A DNA stretch of 64,000 bases from Archilochus colubris (taxonomy: Eukaryota; Chordata; Aves; Apodiformes; Trochilidae). The notes beneath the pieces were generated by a model that was not told the origin of the DNA, ran no database searches, and saw only the letters and a list, made by a program, of their open reading frames with translations. The DNA is taken from positions 17,678,401 through 17,742,400 of the forward strand of contig CM041086.1 of the NCBI GenBank assembly GCA_023079485.1, read 5' to 3'. The number at the start of each line of letters is the position of its first letter. The first letter of the stretch is position 1. Made by a program: the position numbers and the translations under genes. Shown here in pieces: positions 48,601 to 64,000 of the stretch.

Positions 48601-50615
48601 AGTGCTGCAAATGAATCAATTATTGTTCCTTTAGATCTTCTTTAGAAAATACAGTAAATCTCAAACCAAAGTTTTGATTGCAGAGCCCAGCACCAGATCT
48701 CCAAAATGCCCTAGGTGAGAGTCAAACATTCCAAACAGGAAATGAGATAGCATGGTGTTTGAGCTCTGACATCTTTCCACTCAAAAAGAAATTAAAAATT
48801 GAAGGCTTATGGAGGTTCAGTGCTGTGAAATCTTTCCAGAGAGACAGGGCAGAATGCTCCCATCCTGGGCAGAAAAGGGGACTGATTTTATTATAAACTC
48901 TCCTTCAATTCTTTGGAATTTAATTCTCCTCACCTCAGCAGCAGTGATCCTTCCTTCTTCTATTTGCTAAACTCAGAAGCAAGTCTGGGGTTGAGGAGGT
49001 TTCACTGCAGCTTGTTGTAGTGCCCAGTGTCTGCTGAGTTGTTGTGCAGAACTTTGGGGTAATAGTGGTCCCCGAAAGGATTGAGCAAAGCTGGAGTGTG
49101 GATGCCACGGGGTCTGCACCTCTGGCCCAGGAGCCAGTGCAGGGCTGGGGCAGCTCAGCAGTGCACCTCGTCCTCTCCTCATTGCCTGCTTTTCCCCAAG
49201 TGTTGTAATTTTAGATTGATTTTCTTGCTGAAAAGCTGCCTTTGACCCACTTTATTTTCTGCTGCTAAAGGAGAAGTGCTGGATAAATCAGTGTAAGCTT
49301 TTAAGGCTGCTTAGGAAGGAGCCTCTTAAACCCAGGTCCTGCTCGGGTGCCTGCAGCAGCTCCTACACTTTCCCAGATGGGTATGTTTAACATTTGTCCG
49401 GGGGAGTTGAGCCTGTGGTGTGTTGCAGGTGTTGTTCCAAGAGCCAGCCTCATCTTGCTGCCCCCTCTGCCTTTTTTCTTCCCTTTAAACTCTCACTGGA
49501 TGTGGAGGATGTGGATGCAGCAGCACAGCCCTCCCCAGCTCCTCCGCTGCATTCGCGTTCACCGAGCACCAGTCCGGGGACACCTGGGGGAGGATTTCCA
49601 GGGAAAAGAGGATGGTGCTGAAGTAGCATCCACCTGTTGGACAAACAAACCTGGCTGTGCTGCAGTGGCTGCTGCAGTCAGTGCCTTGTAAAGGAGATTT
49701 TTATTCTCCCATGGCAAATCCAGCATAAAAATAGCTTCTGGTGGAGGTATCCCAGGCAGCGTGAGCAGCACTGCTCAGTGACAGGATGCACTGCAGACAA
49801 ATTGGGGGTTGTTTATCTGGGTTTTTTTAAAGTCAAGCAGCATTTTAGAATCCAAATGCTGCCTGTGCTCATTGCAGCTGCTGTTAAGATGACAACTTGT
49901 GCCACTCAGACAGCATCCCTCAGGTCCTCAAAGGTTCTTCCTGCCTTGCAGATGCAAACCCAGTGTTCTGGGGACATTCTCTGAATCAGGCAAAGTTGGC
50001 ACAAATCTTTGCAGCCCCTTCCCTGCCCTCTGCCACACTGGTCGTGAAGAAATTCCCCTGAAAGATGCTGTGGCTTCCTTGGCCAGGCAGGTCTTGGCAA
50101 GGAGCTGCTGGAGCAGCTCAGCTTTTGCTGTTCCCTACTGTGAGTCAGATGGAGCATCACACCCCAGGGGGGTTGGTTTTTAGGAAATGGGGGAAATGAG
50201 CCCCATCTCAGGGTGCTCTGGTGAGGACAGTGTAGCACCTTCAGTCTGTTGCAGTGTCCACACAGCTTTTGCTGGGTGGTGGAGCTCCAGCCCCTGGCAG
50301 TCTGTGCATTCAGACTGCAGGAAAGAGTGGGAGGAAGCACAGGGCAAGTTCTTTGGAGCCATTTGTGTTCAGCTTTTGTGGATACAGGGTCTGAAACTGG
50401 CCCTGCCAACTGTGCTGTTTTCTCCTCTTCCAGAAATGAGTGAGGAGTATTTCTCACCTTGGGTAAAGAGAACTTCTGAGGCTGGAAATGGAGAGTTTTA
50501 GAGGGGAAGGAGAGCTGGAAGTGAGTTTGCTGAAGCTCTGAAGCTGCAGGGGGGAAAGAGAAGGTATCAAGGAGCCTGTGAACTGGAGGGAAGCAAAGGA
50601 TATGAGGGGAAATTA

Positions 50616-50745
50616 AAGGGAAGGGAAGGGGAGGGAAGGAAAAGGAAAGGAAAAGGAAGAGGAAGAGGAAAAGGAAAAGGAAAAGGAAAAGGAAAAGGAA
50701 AAGGAAAAGGAAAAGGAAAAGGAAAAGGAAAAGGGAAAGAGAGGA
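50616..50745. repeat. GGAAAA purine microsatellite
   Basis: About 130 bases of pure or nearly pure A/G, starting as GGGAA-type units and becoming regular AAAAGG hexamers from about 50671 to 50733. On the minus strand it reads Phe-Pro/Leu-Pro repeats, which is an artefact. Confidence 0.95.
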
Positions 50746-50807
50746 GGCAAAGCCTAGAATTCCTGGAGCAGCTCTGCTGAGCAGGGCAGTGTGGCAAGGT
50801 GGGTGAA

Positions 50808-51150
50808 ATAGTCATAGGGTTATAGAATAATTTGAGTTGGAAGGGACCTCTGAAGGTCATCCAGTCCAACCCCCTACAGTGAGCAGGGACCCCCTCACCT
50901 AGATCAAGATGCTCAGAGCATCCTCAAAGCCTCCTCTTGAATAGCTCCAGGGATGAGGCCTCAACCACCTCCCTGGGCACCCTGTAACATTGTTCCACTG
51001 CCCTCATAGTAAAGAACTTGTTCCTCACATCCAGTTCTAAATCTCCTCTAATTTAAAACCACTGCCCCTCATCTATCACTCCAGGCCCTTGCCAACAGCC
51101 CCTCTCCAGCCTTCCTGTGAGCCCCTTCAGATACTGGCAGGTCCTGAGGT
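50808..51150 (-). mobile_element. CR1 LINE, truncated 3' end
   Basis: Read on the plus strand it starts TCATAGGGTTATAGAATAAT, then TTGGAAGGGACCTCTGAAGG and TCATCCAGTCCAACCCCC. This is the reverse complement of the classical CR1 3' end with its ATTCTATGA-type terminal repeat. It continues through the familiar 'ctccagggatgaggcctcaaccacctccc' and 'aaagaacttgttcctcacatcc' words and loses similarity near 51150. It is 5'-truncated with no ORF and is typical of birds. The left edge abuts the purine microsatellite region. Confidence 0.9.
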
Positions 51151-52550
51151 TCCACACTGCAGCTCATCTCTCTGGGGTCATCAGAGTCTCTTACACTTCT
51201 GTTGCATCATTGCAGGGCTGGTACCACTCTTTGGTACCAGGATTTGGGAAGGTTGTGCTGCTCACTCCGGTATTTGTTATAAAGTCACTGGTTAGCAGAG
51301 ATCTGTTGGGGTGGCAGGAGCTCTCTGGGAGGGTCTGTCTGGGTCATTAATCTGCCACATTATTTAATTGTGAGGTAGAATCTGTTATCAGCTAGTTTTG
51401 TCCTTGTGGATATCCAGTGGAAGGAGATTAATAATCCAGATGGCTGGTGAAATGTTTGTTTTATCATGCTTTCTGATTATTCTGAGACTATCAGCCCTCA
51501 GAACCCATTCAAGTAAAATGTCCTCTATATACATTCACAGTCTAAATATATAATAATTACAGGTCAGCTAATGCTGGAACAGTGCCACATGGTGATTTTA
51601 TGCACCATTTGGGTATAGCTGCAAATTGATACATCCCATTGCTACAGATTTTATATAAATCACATCTAATATTAAGTAGCACAATGAAATGAACAGCTCT
51701 GTCTGGCTTCCAGAACTGGATCCTGAGGCAGAAGGGACTTTTTTATTTGACTTTTTTAACTTTTCTCTGCCTCTCCAAATTGTGATGTCATGCAGGAGTT
51801 GGTCACGACTTCTTAATTAGGATTGAAGTTTGAAACAGGGCTGTGAGCCTCACGATGAGCCTGCCCTTCCCCACATGTGGGGTGGCCTTTCAGGGTGAAA
51901 CTTCACTCAGGACTAGCATTGTGCAACTTAAATTTTTTCTCTATGTAGTTTTTCATGGTTTCATTCAACTAAATCTTAATACAAAGAGTTTGCAATAGTT
52001 GTCAGGGCAGGCTCCATTGTTGGGCAGCTGGACCTTGGTGATGGGGTGGGAGAGACTCACACAGTGCTTTATTATTTCAGAGCCATTGCTCTCCTGCCTT
52101 GCAGAGGTGTTTAAAAAGGTCCTGAGGGCTGATACATTATTGTAGGGTTGTTGTTAACTGCTCAAGAGCTTTTAGTTTTTACTCTTTAAAAACAAAAGTG
52201 GCATTAGATGCATATGTTCAGGCTGGTGTCCCAACCCCTGCCTCTGCCAAGCCCCAGCCCATGGGACAGGAGCCTGGAGAGACTCCTTGAAACCTGAGTG
52301 AGCAGCAGGACTGAGGCTGAAGGGTACCCAAACCCCATCTCTGCTCTGTGAGGGGTCCCACAGGAGCTTCCTGAGGTGGCAGCCCCCCATCCTGAGCAGA
52401 GGAGACTGGGGAGATGAGGTGAAGTGGGCAAAAACTGGAGTGGATCCCATCTCCTGAGTTGTGCAACCCCAGAGCCAGCCTGCCTGCACCCCTTGGCTTT
52501 TCAGCTGCTTTCATGACTAATTCTGTTCCTGTCCCCTCTTCTCCTCCCAG

Positions 52551-52742
52551 CTATGGGTAAACCAAGAGGATGGTGTGGAGGAGGGAACCAGCGATGTGCA
52601 GAATGGCCACTTGGATCCGAGCACAGACTGCCTCTGCCTGGGCAGAACCGTTCAGAACCGAGACCAGATGAGAGCCAACGTCATCAATGAGATCATGAGC
52701 ACGGAGCGCCACTACATCAAGCACCTCAAGGACATCTGTGAG
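52551..52742 (+). CDS. ARHGEF9: ARHGEF9 coding exon 3, SH3-DH linker and start of RhoGEF domain
   Basis: Sixty-four codons, phase 0/0, with a pyrimidine-rich acceptor ending at 52550 and a GTGAGG donor at 52743. They encode residues 64-127. The exon opens with Leu-Trp-Val-Asn-Gln, which directly continues the SH3 domain. An acidic, poorly structured linker follows (Asp-Gly-Val-Glu-Glu-Gly...). The conserved start of the DH domain comes next: [19 protein letters not shown] is the first conserved region (CR1) of Dbl-family exchange factors, with the glutamate that contacts switch I of the GTPase. A few linker residues differ from the mammalian protein as I recall it, as expected for the least constrained part. 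Confidence 0.97.
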
Positions 52743-55700
52743 GTGAGGGGGTTGTGACACTGGGACAAGGCAGCAGGACAGGGGCTGGGCTGGGCAGAGC
52801 TGAGGACCAGGTTTGTCCTTGGCTGATGTGGTGAGTTTGAGCAGTATGAATACAGGAGCAGCACCTGTCAGTATGTATGGGTACATCTGAGAGCTTTCTG
52901 CTGGACCTGATAATTCCCTTCAGTTCATACTGACTCAAAGTACAGTTTTCTGACTTTTTTCTCATACCTCTTTGACTAAAAAATGATGAACCTGAGATCC
53001 TTCAAGCAGTCCCTTTAATTAAAATCCAATGCCATCTACTTTTGAACTTGTGGTTGAGGAAATTAGGCTGTAGTTAAACCAATCAGTTACCCATTTCATC
53101 TGTGGTTTTCCAGTCGGGTTCACAATTCCCCCTGGCTCGGGGTGGCCCCCGTTTCCCTTTTGTCACCATGAGGTTGAGTGAAGTGTTTCACCATTTTGTT
53201 TGTTTGTCTTGGGATGGAGAAGAGATGGCTGCAGGGCAGCTTGGGCACTGCGTATAGAGCACATGCTTATCATGAAGAGACAGAAGTTTTTTAGCACTAA
53301 AATCAGAGTCCCTGGGTTTCAGCTCGTCCCTCTGAGTGCTGAGGATTTGGTGAGCCTGTGCCCAGTCTTTGCAGAGTCAATGTGCTGAAGCCCCTTGTGA
53401 ATTCTGCTTAGAAAAACGTCCTCCTCCCTTCATACTTGCTACTTTTCAACTGACAAGGCACAGCAGCCATCCAAAAAAGCATCTTAGACGCTTTTCAAAT
53501 CTAGAAGAGCTTTGGGATTTCATCTGGGAAACAAATGAGCTTAATTTCACTGTGCTATTTCAGTCAGAGGGCTTTGCACTGAAGAAGGGAAGAACTGCAG
53601 GAACTTTTCCACATACTGTGTCTTTTCCTGCAGTTGCACTTTGCCATTTCAAGCCTGACTTAACCCAAACTTGCGTTCCCCAGCCATGTCACCAGGCTTT
53701 TGCCAAATCAGAATCTCAGGAGGTGCAGGCAGTGACAGCTCCAGTGCTGCCTCTGGAGTAACACTGATTTACAGCACCTAATGATATGTCCCAGATACAG
53801 AAGTGATCTCTAAGGCTCTTGCTTTGCTTTGTATGATGCAAAATGGTATTGAGGAGGTGACTCTTACCCCCAGGTAAGGAAATGATTCAGCTGCCTCTCT
53901 TAAAGAAGGTGTAGGACTGAAATGGGCATTCTCAGCTGCAAAAGGATGGGCTGGCCCTGGAGAGAGTTTCGTTGTGCTCAATTTAATCAGGGCAATCAGT
54001 TTGCTTCCAGAAGGCTTGGAGACAGCTCAGGCATTGCCAGGCACTTGGGCAGGGCTTGATGTGACTGCTTCTGTTTGTGCAGGAGGAGGGGGCTGGGGAC
54101 TGGGGACCAGTTTGAGCTCCTCCCAGTGCCACTGGAGGGGTTTGAAGAGGGGTGGGTGGGGATCTGGGGAACAAGCTGACACCAGACAACCGCTGAGGAG
54201 GTGCAGAAATGCTGCTGGCACTGGCAAATTCCCCTCTTCCCTTTGCTCTTTATTTTAAGGTGTCAGGACAACCAGCAGTGATAAGATGTATTGGAGTTGT
54301 GGCTGGGTGGCAAGTGCTGAGCCTGATTTAGTACTGAGTTTAGCAGCATATAGTTACAGCCTGGTTCTGAGCTGTAATGAATAACAAATCCTAACACCAG
54401 CGAGGCACCTTAAGATGTGTGGCCGTTATCAGAGGGCCGTAGCCCCTGCTGGGTGATTAAGAGCCCTCCAATTGCTCTTTTTTGCTTCAGGATGTATTTC
54501 CACTACCCACTACTGTATTATTATACACTGTGTTATTATTCATAATACCCATGGCACTGCTCCTGCCAAGCCTGGGGCTCCCAAGCCAGTCAGCACCAGA
54601 ATGAAAAGTACCTGTGCACACCAAGACCTGTGTGAAGCAGCTGCCCTGGAGGGGGATTCCTCATGGCAGCAAAGCCCTCCTGCCCTGCCCACTGCTGCTC
54701 TGCCCTTGCTCAGGGTGTGAAGGACTGACTGCTGCTTGGTGGAGATTTTTATTAGGGGTAAATTTGGATGTGGAGTTTTTCCTGGACTGCACTGTTGGGA
54801 GCAGAGGAATCATTGCTATGAAATATGACCAAGGAGAAAAGAAGAAAACAGAATTTAGCTTTGAGGAAATACCCAGCAAGAGGAATTTCAGGCAGTAAAG
54901 CTTAGAAAAACAATAAGGTACTGAAACCCAGGCTTTTATAACTGAGTAGGTTTGTTTCTGGGAGGATGCAGGAGGGCTCAGGGTCTCTCTGTGCCCTGGC
55001 AGTGGTGACACGGGCAGAGAAGTGTGGATGTGACATGAGTGGGGTGCAGCTGTGTGAGAAATGAGTGGGATTTGGAGCAGGGGGATTAGGAAGACAAGGC
55101 TGAATGTAAGGAGGTGTGAGAGGGAGAAGAGACAGAGCTTGGATGGGAACAGCGAGGCAATGGGGAGATCAAAGGAAACCTCTGTATTATGAGTAATTTG
55201 GAGGTGGGAGGTTAGGAAGGTCAGCCAGCTTCCAGTGCTGCCTTTTGCTCTTTTTCAAGTGATTTCACTTTGAATTTAGTTTTTAATAACAGAGACTGGA
55301 TTCCACCTCAGCTTTGCTTTAGTGCCAGGACAGCTCTGAATGTTGTGGCAAACATCCTCACAGCACCTCAGCCTGGAAAGCTGAGTCCCTTGTGCAGAGC
55401 TGAGGGGAGAAGTTTCCATGTGCTCTGCATGGCATCAGCTTGCCTCATGCTTGGAGATGGAGAAAACCCCTTTTTTTTTGTTCTCTCAGAGCAAAGCAGC
55501 TTCAGAGGGGACCCCATCTGAGGAGCTGCTGGCCCCTTTGTATGACCAGTTTCTCCTGGATGGGTACCAGATGGGAGGGCGGCTCTGCAGGAACTCCTTG
55601 CATCACGGGAGATATAAACACTCCAGAAATGTCTTCCCTGGTGCAGTTTGTAGCTGTCTTTCACAGCCTGTTTGTGTGCAGCTTGATTTTCTGTTTTGGA

Positions 55701-58340
55701 GCTGGCTGTTTCTTGCCCTTTTGAGAAACAGGTTTGTGTTCTTGCAGGACTTTATTTGGTATTTTAGGTGGGCCTCAGGGCCATCACAGGGCCTGACGTT
55801 CAGCTTGGTATTTGAAAAAGTGCTTTAGAGTCCTGACTGCCTGGGACCAGCCATGGTTTTAGCTTGCCTTTTCACTTCAGTCTCAGCTTGGTTCTTGTGC
55901 TTGTTCTTGGTCTGTGGGTGTCAGCACAATGCTGGCCTGGTTGCTGTGAGCACTGAAGGCTGGGCCACAGGACACTGCTCCCCAGACTGGGAACTGGAAC
56001 ATCTCCACACCTGCCTGCAGTGGCCATCACCCTTCACCTTGCTCTCAGCTGGACAAGAGGCTGGATGGACAGACCACCTCTACTGACTGTCTCTAAACCC
56101 ACTCTGGGTCAGAGAAAACTTAGCACTTAACCTCCTGCAAATAGTTTCCAACTTTGGCCTATACTTCAGGGACTACATGGAAAAGTACTTTAAAGCCAGA
56201 CATTTTGACAGCTATTTTTAGGTATTCATTGAGCAAAACACTCTCCAACATCTGCTCCTCAGTCAGCTATCCCTTCTCTGAGCAGACCTGACGGGATGAG
56301 CAGAAGGAAGATGACATTGTTTTATGTAACAGAAGTAAATTTACTGGAAAAACTATGGAGCAGCCTTCTAGCTGGCTCTTGCTGCCTGTGATATGTAAAT
56401 CTTCTGTCTCCCCTTTGCTGGCTTGTGCTGGAAACCAACCATCCAAACACACACCCTGGATAGAGGATAAGGCTTGGGAACTCTGTGCCTTCTTTTATTT
56501 TCTCCGTGGTTTATAGGTGCCTGTACAGAAATGTTGCTGCTTCAGCTTCTCCAAAACACATGACTCAGGCAAAGTGATGAAGCAGCAGAGGGAGGACGAG
56601 GAGGTTTCAAGGCAGTTGCAGCCAATAGCAACCCCAGGGCTGAAAGATGTTCACATCCATCTTCTGATTTCACACAATCCTGAGTGAGAGGGGAGGCTCT
56701 GGCTTGCAGGCAGCCTGCAGCAGGGCAGAGGTCCTAACACAGGTGCCTTGAGGCACTCTGAAGCACCAAAGCTGGTGCTGAGAAGAGCCTGACCTGGTGG
56801 GCAGGTGCACAATGTTGTGGGTTTTTTATTTTGGGGTTTTTTTGAAAGCTGCTCTGAGATAAACATGAAAAGCAGCATAGAAAGATACAAAGCATTATTC
56901 CTTGAATTTTTATGTGCCCTACAACCATCCTGCAGCGTGGGAGCCAGCCTGCTCCCATTCCTCCTGGCCTTGAGAAAGGAGAGAGGGAAACCCAGGGAAA
57001 TGAGTCATCAAGGAGCCCCTGGAAGAGGAGAGACCTAGATTTAGTAAACACAGAAGGTATTCCATAACCCAAGCTTCCCAGCTGAAAAAACCAGGAAATT
57101 CAGGGTAAGCAGCATCCTCCTATCAGAGCTGGACATCCCGGGGGTTGGTACTTTGCCAGGTCGGCCAAAGTTGCATTTATCATTCATCTGTTTCAAGTTC
57201 TTCCACCCAAGAACCACATGGTGAGGCTGAAGGACAGTTTATTACAGCGTTCCAAGAGCTCACATTGTGGACCAGCAGCTGCAGGCCACCAGCTGGTGGT
57301 TGGTCTGTGTGACTAAGCATCCAGAGCTCCCAAATATAGCCCTGCAACTGGAGCTGTTGGCATTCTTTTCCCCTTCATTTTTTCCTCTTCCTATATAATT
57401 CAGGCAAAGTCATCTCCTGATGACCCCCATGGTATTTCTTTTCAGTCAAGAGGCCCCAGTCCAGACGAGGCCCAGCAGAGCATCTGATGTTTGGCCTTGC
57501 AAAGATCCTGGTCTCAAGCAGCCAGGCAGGCAGAGCACAGGGGGGATGAAGTGATTTACTCAGTGTCACACAGGTTGGTGGCAGAGCCAGAAATTCAGCA
57601 TCCAGAGGCTCTGTGTGTCACCCTGTCCCCTGCACCACGTGTTCTTCAAGCCAGCGTGTTGGCAGAGGTCCTCAGGCTTCAGCTGAAACCAGGATGGCAA
57701 GGTCAGGGATGAGGCAGGCTCAGCCAAACAGGGAGGCTGACAGGACTTGGTGTGTTACATTTTCTGCCAGAATATTGTTTTTTTAGGTCAGGAGGTCTGC
57801 AGAGCAGTGCTTGCCTACCCGTTTGTGTCAGTGTGATGTCCAGCAATGCTCAGGCTCACTATTGTGGGCAGATGAAGAATAAGCAAGGAGGAGCCTTTTG
57901 TAATGGCACTGAGGACACAGGAGATCTGAATTGTTTCCAAATGTACTGCAGATTAATTCTGTGATTTTGGAGAATTTCCCTAAAATCTCCAGTTCCTTCC
58001 TTCCCTTCTTTGTTTTTCTCTATGCCTGCTCTCTCCATCATCTCCTGACCATGCTCTGGGTTGTCCTGAGCAAGAGCTGTGCTGTGGGTCGCAGTGGGGC
58101 CAACAGTTGTACATGAAATGTCTCAAAAAAGTGCTTTTAGCATTTCACGGCAAGTTTTGTGCATTGTGTGCTCACTCGTGGACAGGAGTTTATGGAGTCT
58201 GACATGTCGTAAGACATGGATTTTGTTTTCAGGGCCATTTTCTGATTTAATTTTTACTTGCTCCTGGCTCAAGAAGGATCTGGGAGCAGCCTCAGTGTAA
58301 GTGGGTTATTTTATGGATTGTTGTGTTTTACTCCTTACAG
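52743..58340 (+). other. ARHGEF9: ARHGEF9 intron 3
   Basis: About 5.6 kb. No exon was recognised inside. A MIR-like relic is at 57545-57605. Other ORFs are short and look like chance. Confidence 0.85.
57545..57605 (-). repeat. MIR-like SINE relic
   Basis: The plus strand reads GTGATTTACTCAGTGTCACA, CAGGTTGGTGGCAGAGCCAG and then AAATTCAGCATCCAGAGGCTCT. This follows the reverse complement of the MIR core: 'aaggtcacacagctagtaagtggcagagccgggattcgaaccca'. About 60 bases are recognisable. Confidence 0.5.
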
Positions 58341-58520
58341 GGTTACTTAAAGCAGTGCAGGAAGAGGAGGGACATGTTCAGTGATGAACAGCTGAAGATC
58401 ATCTTTGGTAACATTGAAGATATCTACAGATTTCAGATGGGTTTTGTCCGGGACTTGGAGAAACAGTACAACAACGAGGACCCCCATCTCAGTGAAATTG
58501 GACCATGTTTCCTGGAACAT
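58341..58520 (+). CDS. ARHGEF9: ARHGEF9 coding exon 4, RhoGEF (DH) domain
   Basis: Sixty codons, phase 0/0, acceptor CTTACAG ending at 58340 and donor GTGAGT at 58521. They encode residues 128-187 of the DH domain. Visible segments are Gly-Tyr-Leu-Lys-Gln-Cys with a basic KRR stretch, then the [20 protein letters not shown] helix, typical of DH domains ((I/L)F.NI..I...), and the segment ending PCFLEH. The reading frame continues without change into exon 5 (Gln-Asp-Gly-Phe). Conservation is very high, as expected for the catalytic helical bundle. Confidence 0.97.

Positions 58521-64000
<5,480 letters not shown>

Noticed and set aside
49906..50457. 183-codon minus-strand ORF
   Set aside because: No recognisable domain or exon structure; lies inside intron 2.
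50567..50869. Minus-strand ORF with Phe-Pro repeats
   Set aside because: Encoded by the GGAAAA microsatellite and the CR1 edge.

Overview
This is vertebrate, almost certainly avian, nuclear DNA. Spliced coding exons with GT-AG borders are separated by kilobases of non-coding sequence. At 50808-51150 there is a minus-strand CR1 3' end of the kind typical of bird genomes, and interspersed repeats are otherwise sparse. I cannot fix the species from the sequence.

The window holds the 5' part of one gene, ARHGEF9 (collybistin), on the plus strand. Six coding exons are visible: 7430-7438 (Met-Thr-Leu), 45383-45562 (SH3), 52551-52742, 58341-58520, 60013-60245 and 63775-63904. Joined, they give 308 residues in one open frame: the whole SH3 domain, the linker and the RhoGEF (DH) domain. 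The rest of the linker, the PH domain and the C-terminus lie beyond base 64000. Introns 1 to 5 are about 37.9, 7.0, 5.6, 1.5 and 3.5 kb. Collybistin is a Cdc42-type guanine nucleotide exchange factor that brings gephyrin to inhibitory (GABA-A and glycinergic) postsynaptic membranes.

Bases 1-6200 are upstream sequence with no gene I recognise; 4517-4906 could be an upstream promoter and leader exon. A CpG- and GC-box-rich stretch at about 6230-6910 looks like the main promoter. The leader next to the start codon (about 7062-7438) is the most interesting part. It carries a 59-codon ORF (7074-7253) ending in a clean single transmembrane helix, several other upstream AUGs, and a GA repeat that is read as Glu-Arg dipeptides. 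The authentic collybistin AUG at 7430 sits in a poor start context.

Intron 1 holds a 21-copy 20-bp G-rich minisatellite (13121-13540), a 14-bp tandem repeat, relics of ancient SINEs and a LINE, and AT-rich stretches that resemble conserved regulatory elements. Intron 2 holds a U-rich tract right after the SH3 exon donor, a GGAAAA-type purine microsatellite and the CR1 copy. No rRNA, tRNA, CRISPR array or intact mobile element was seen.
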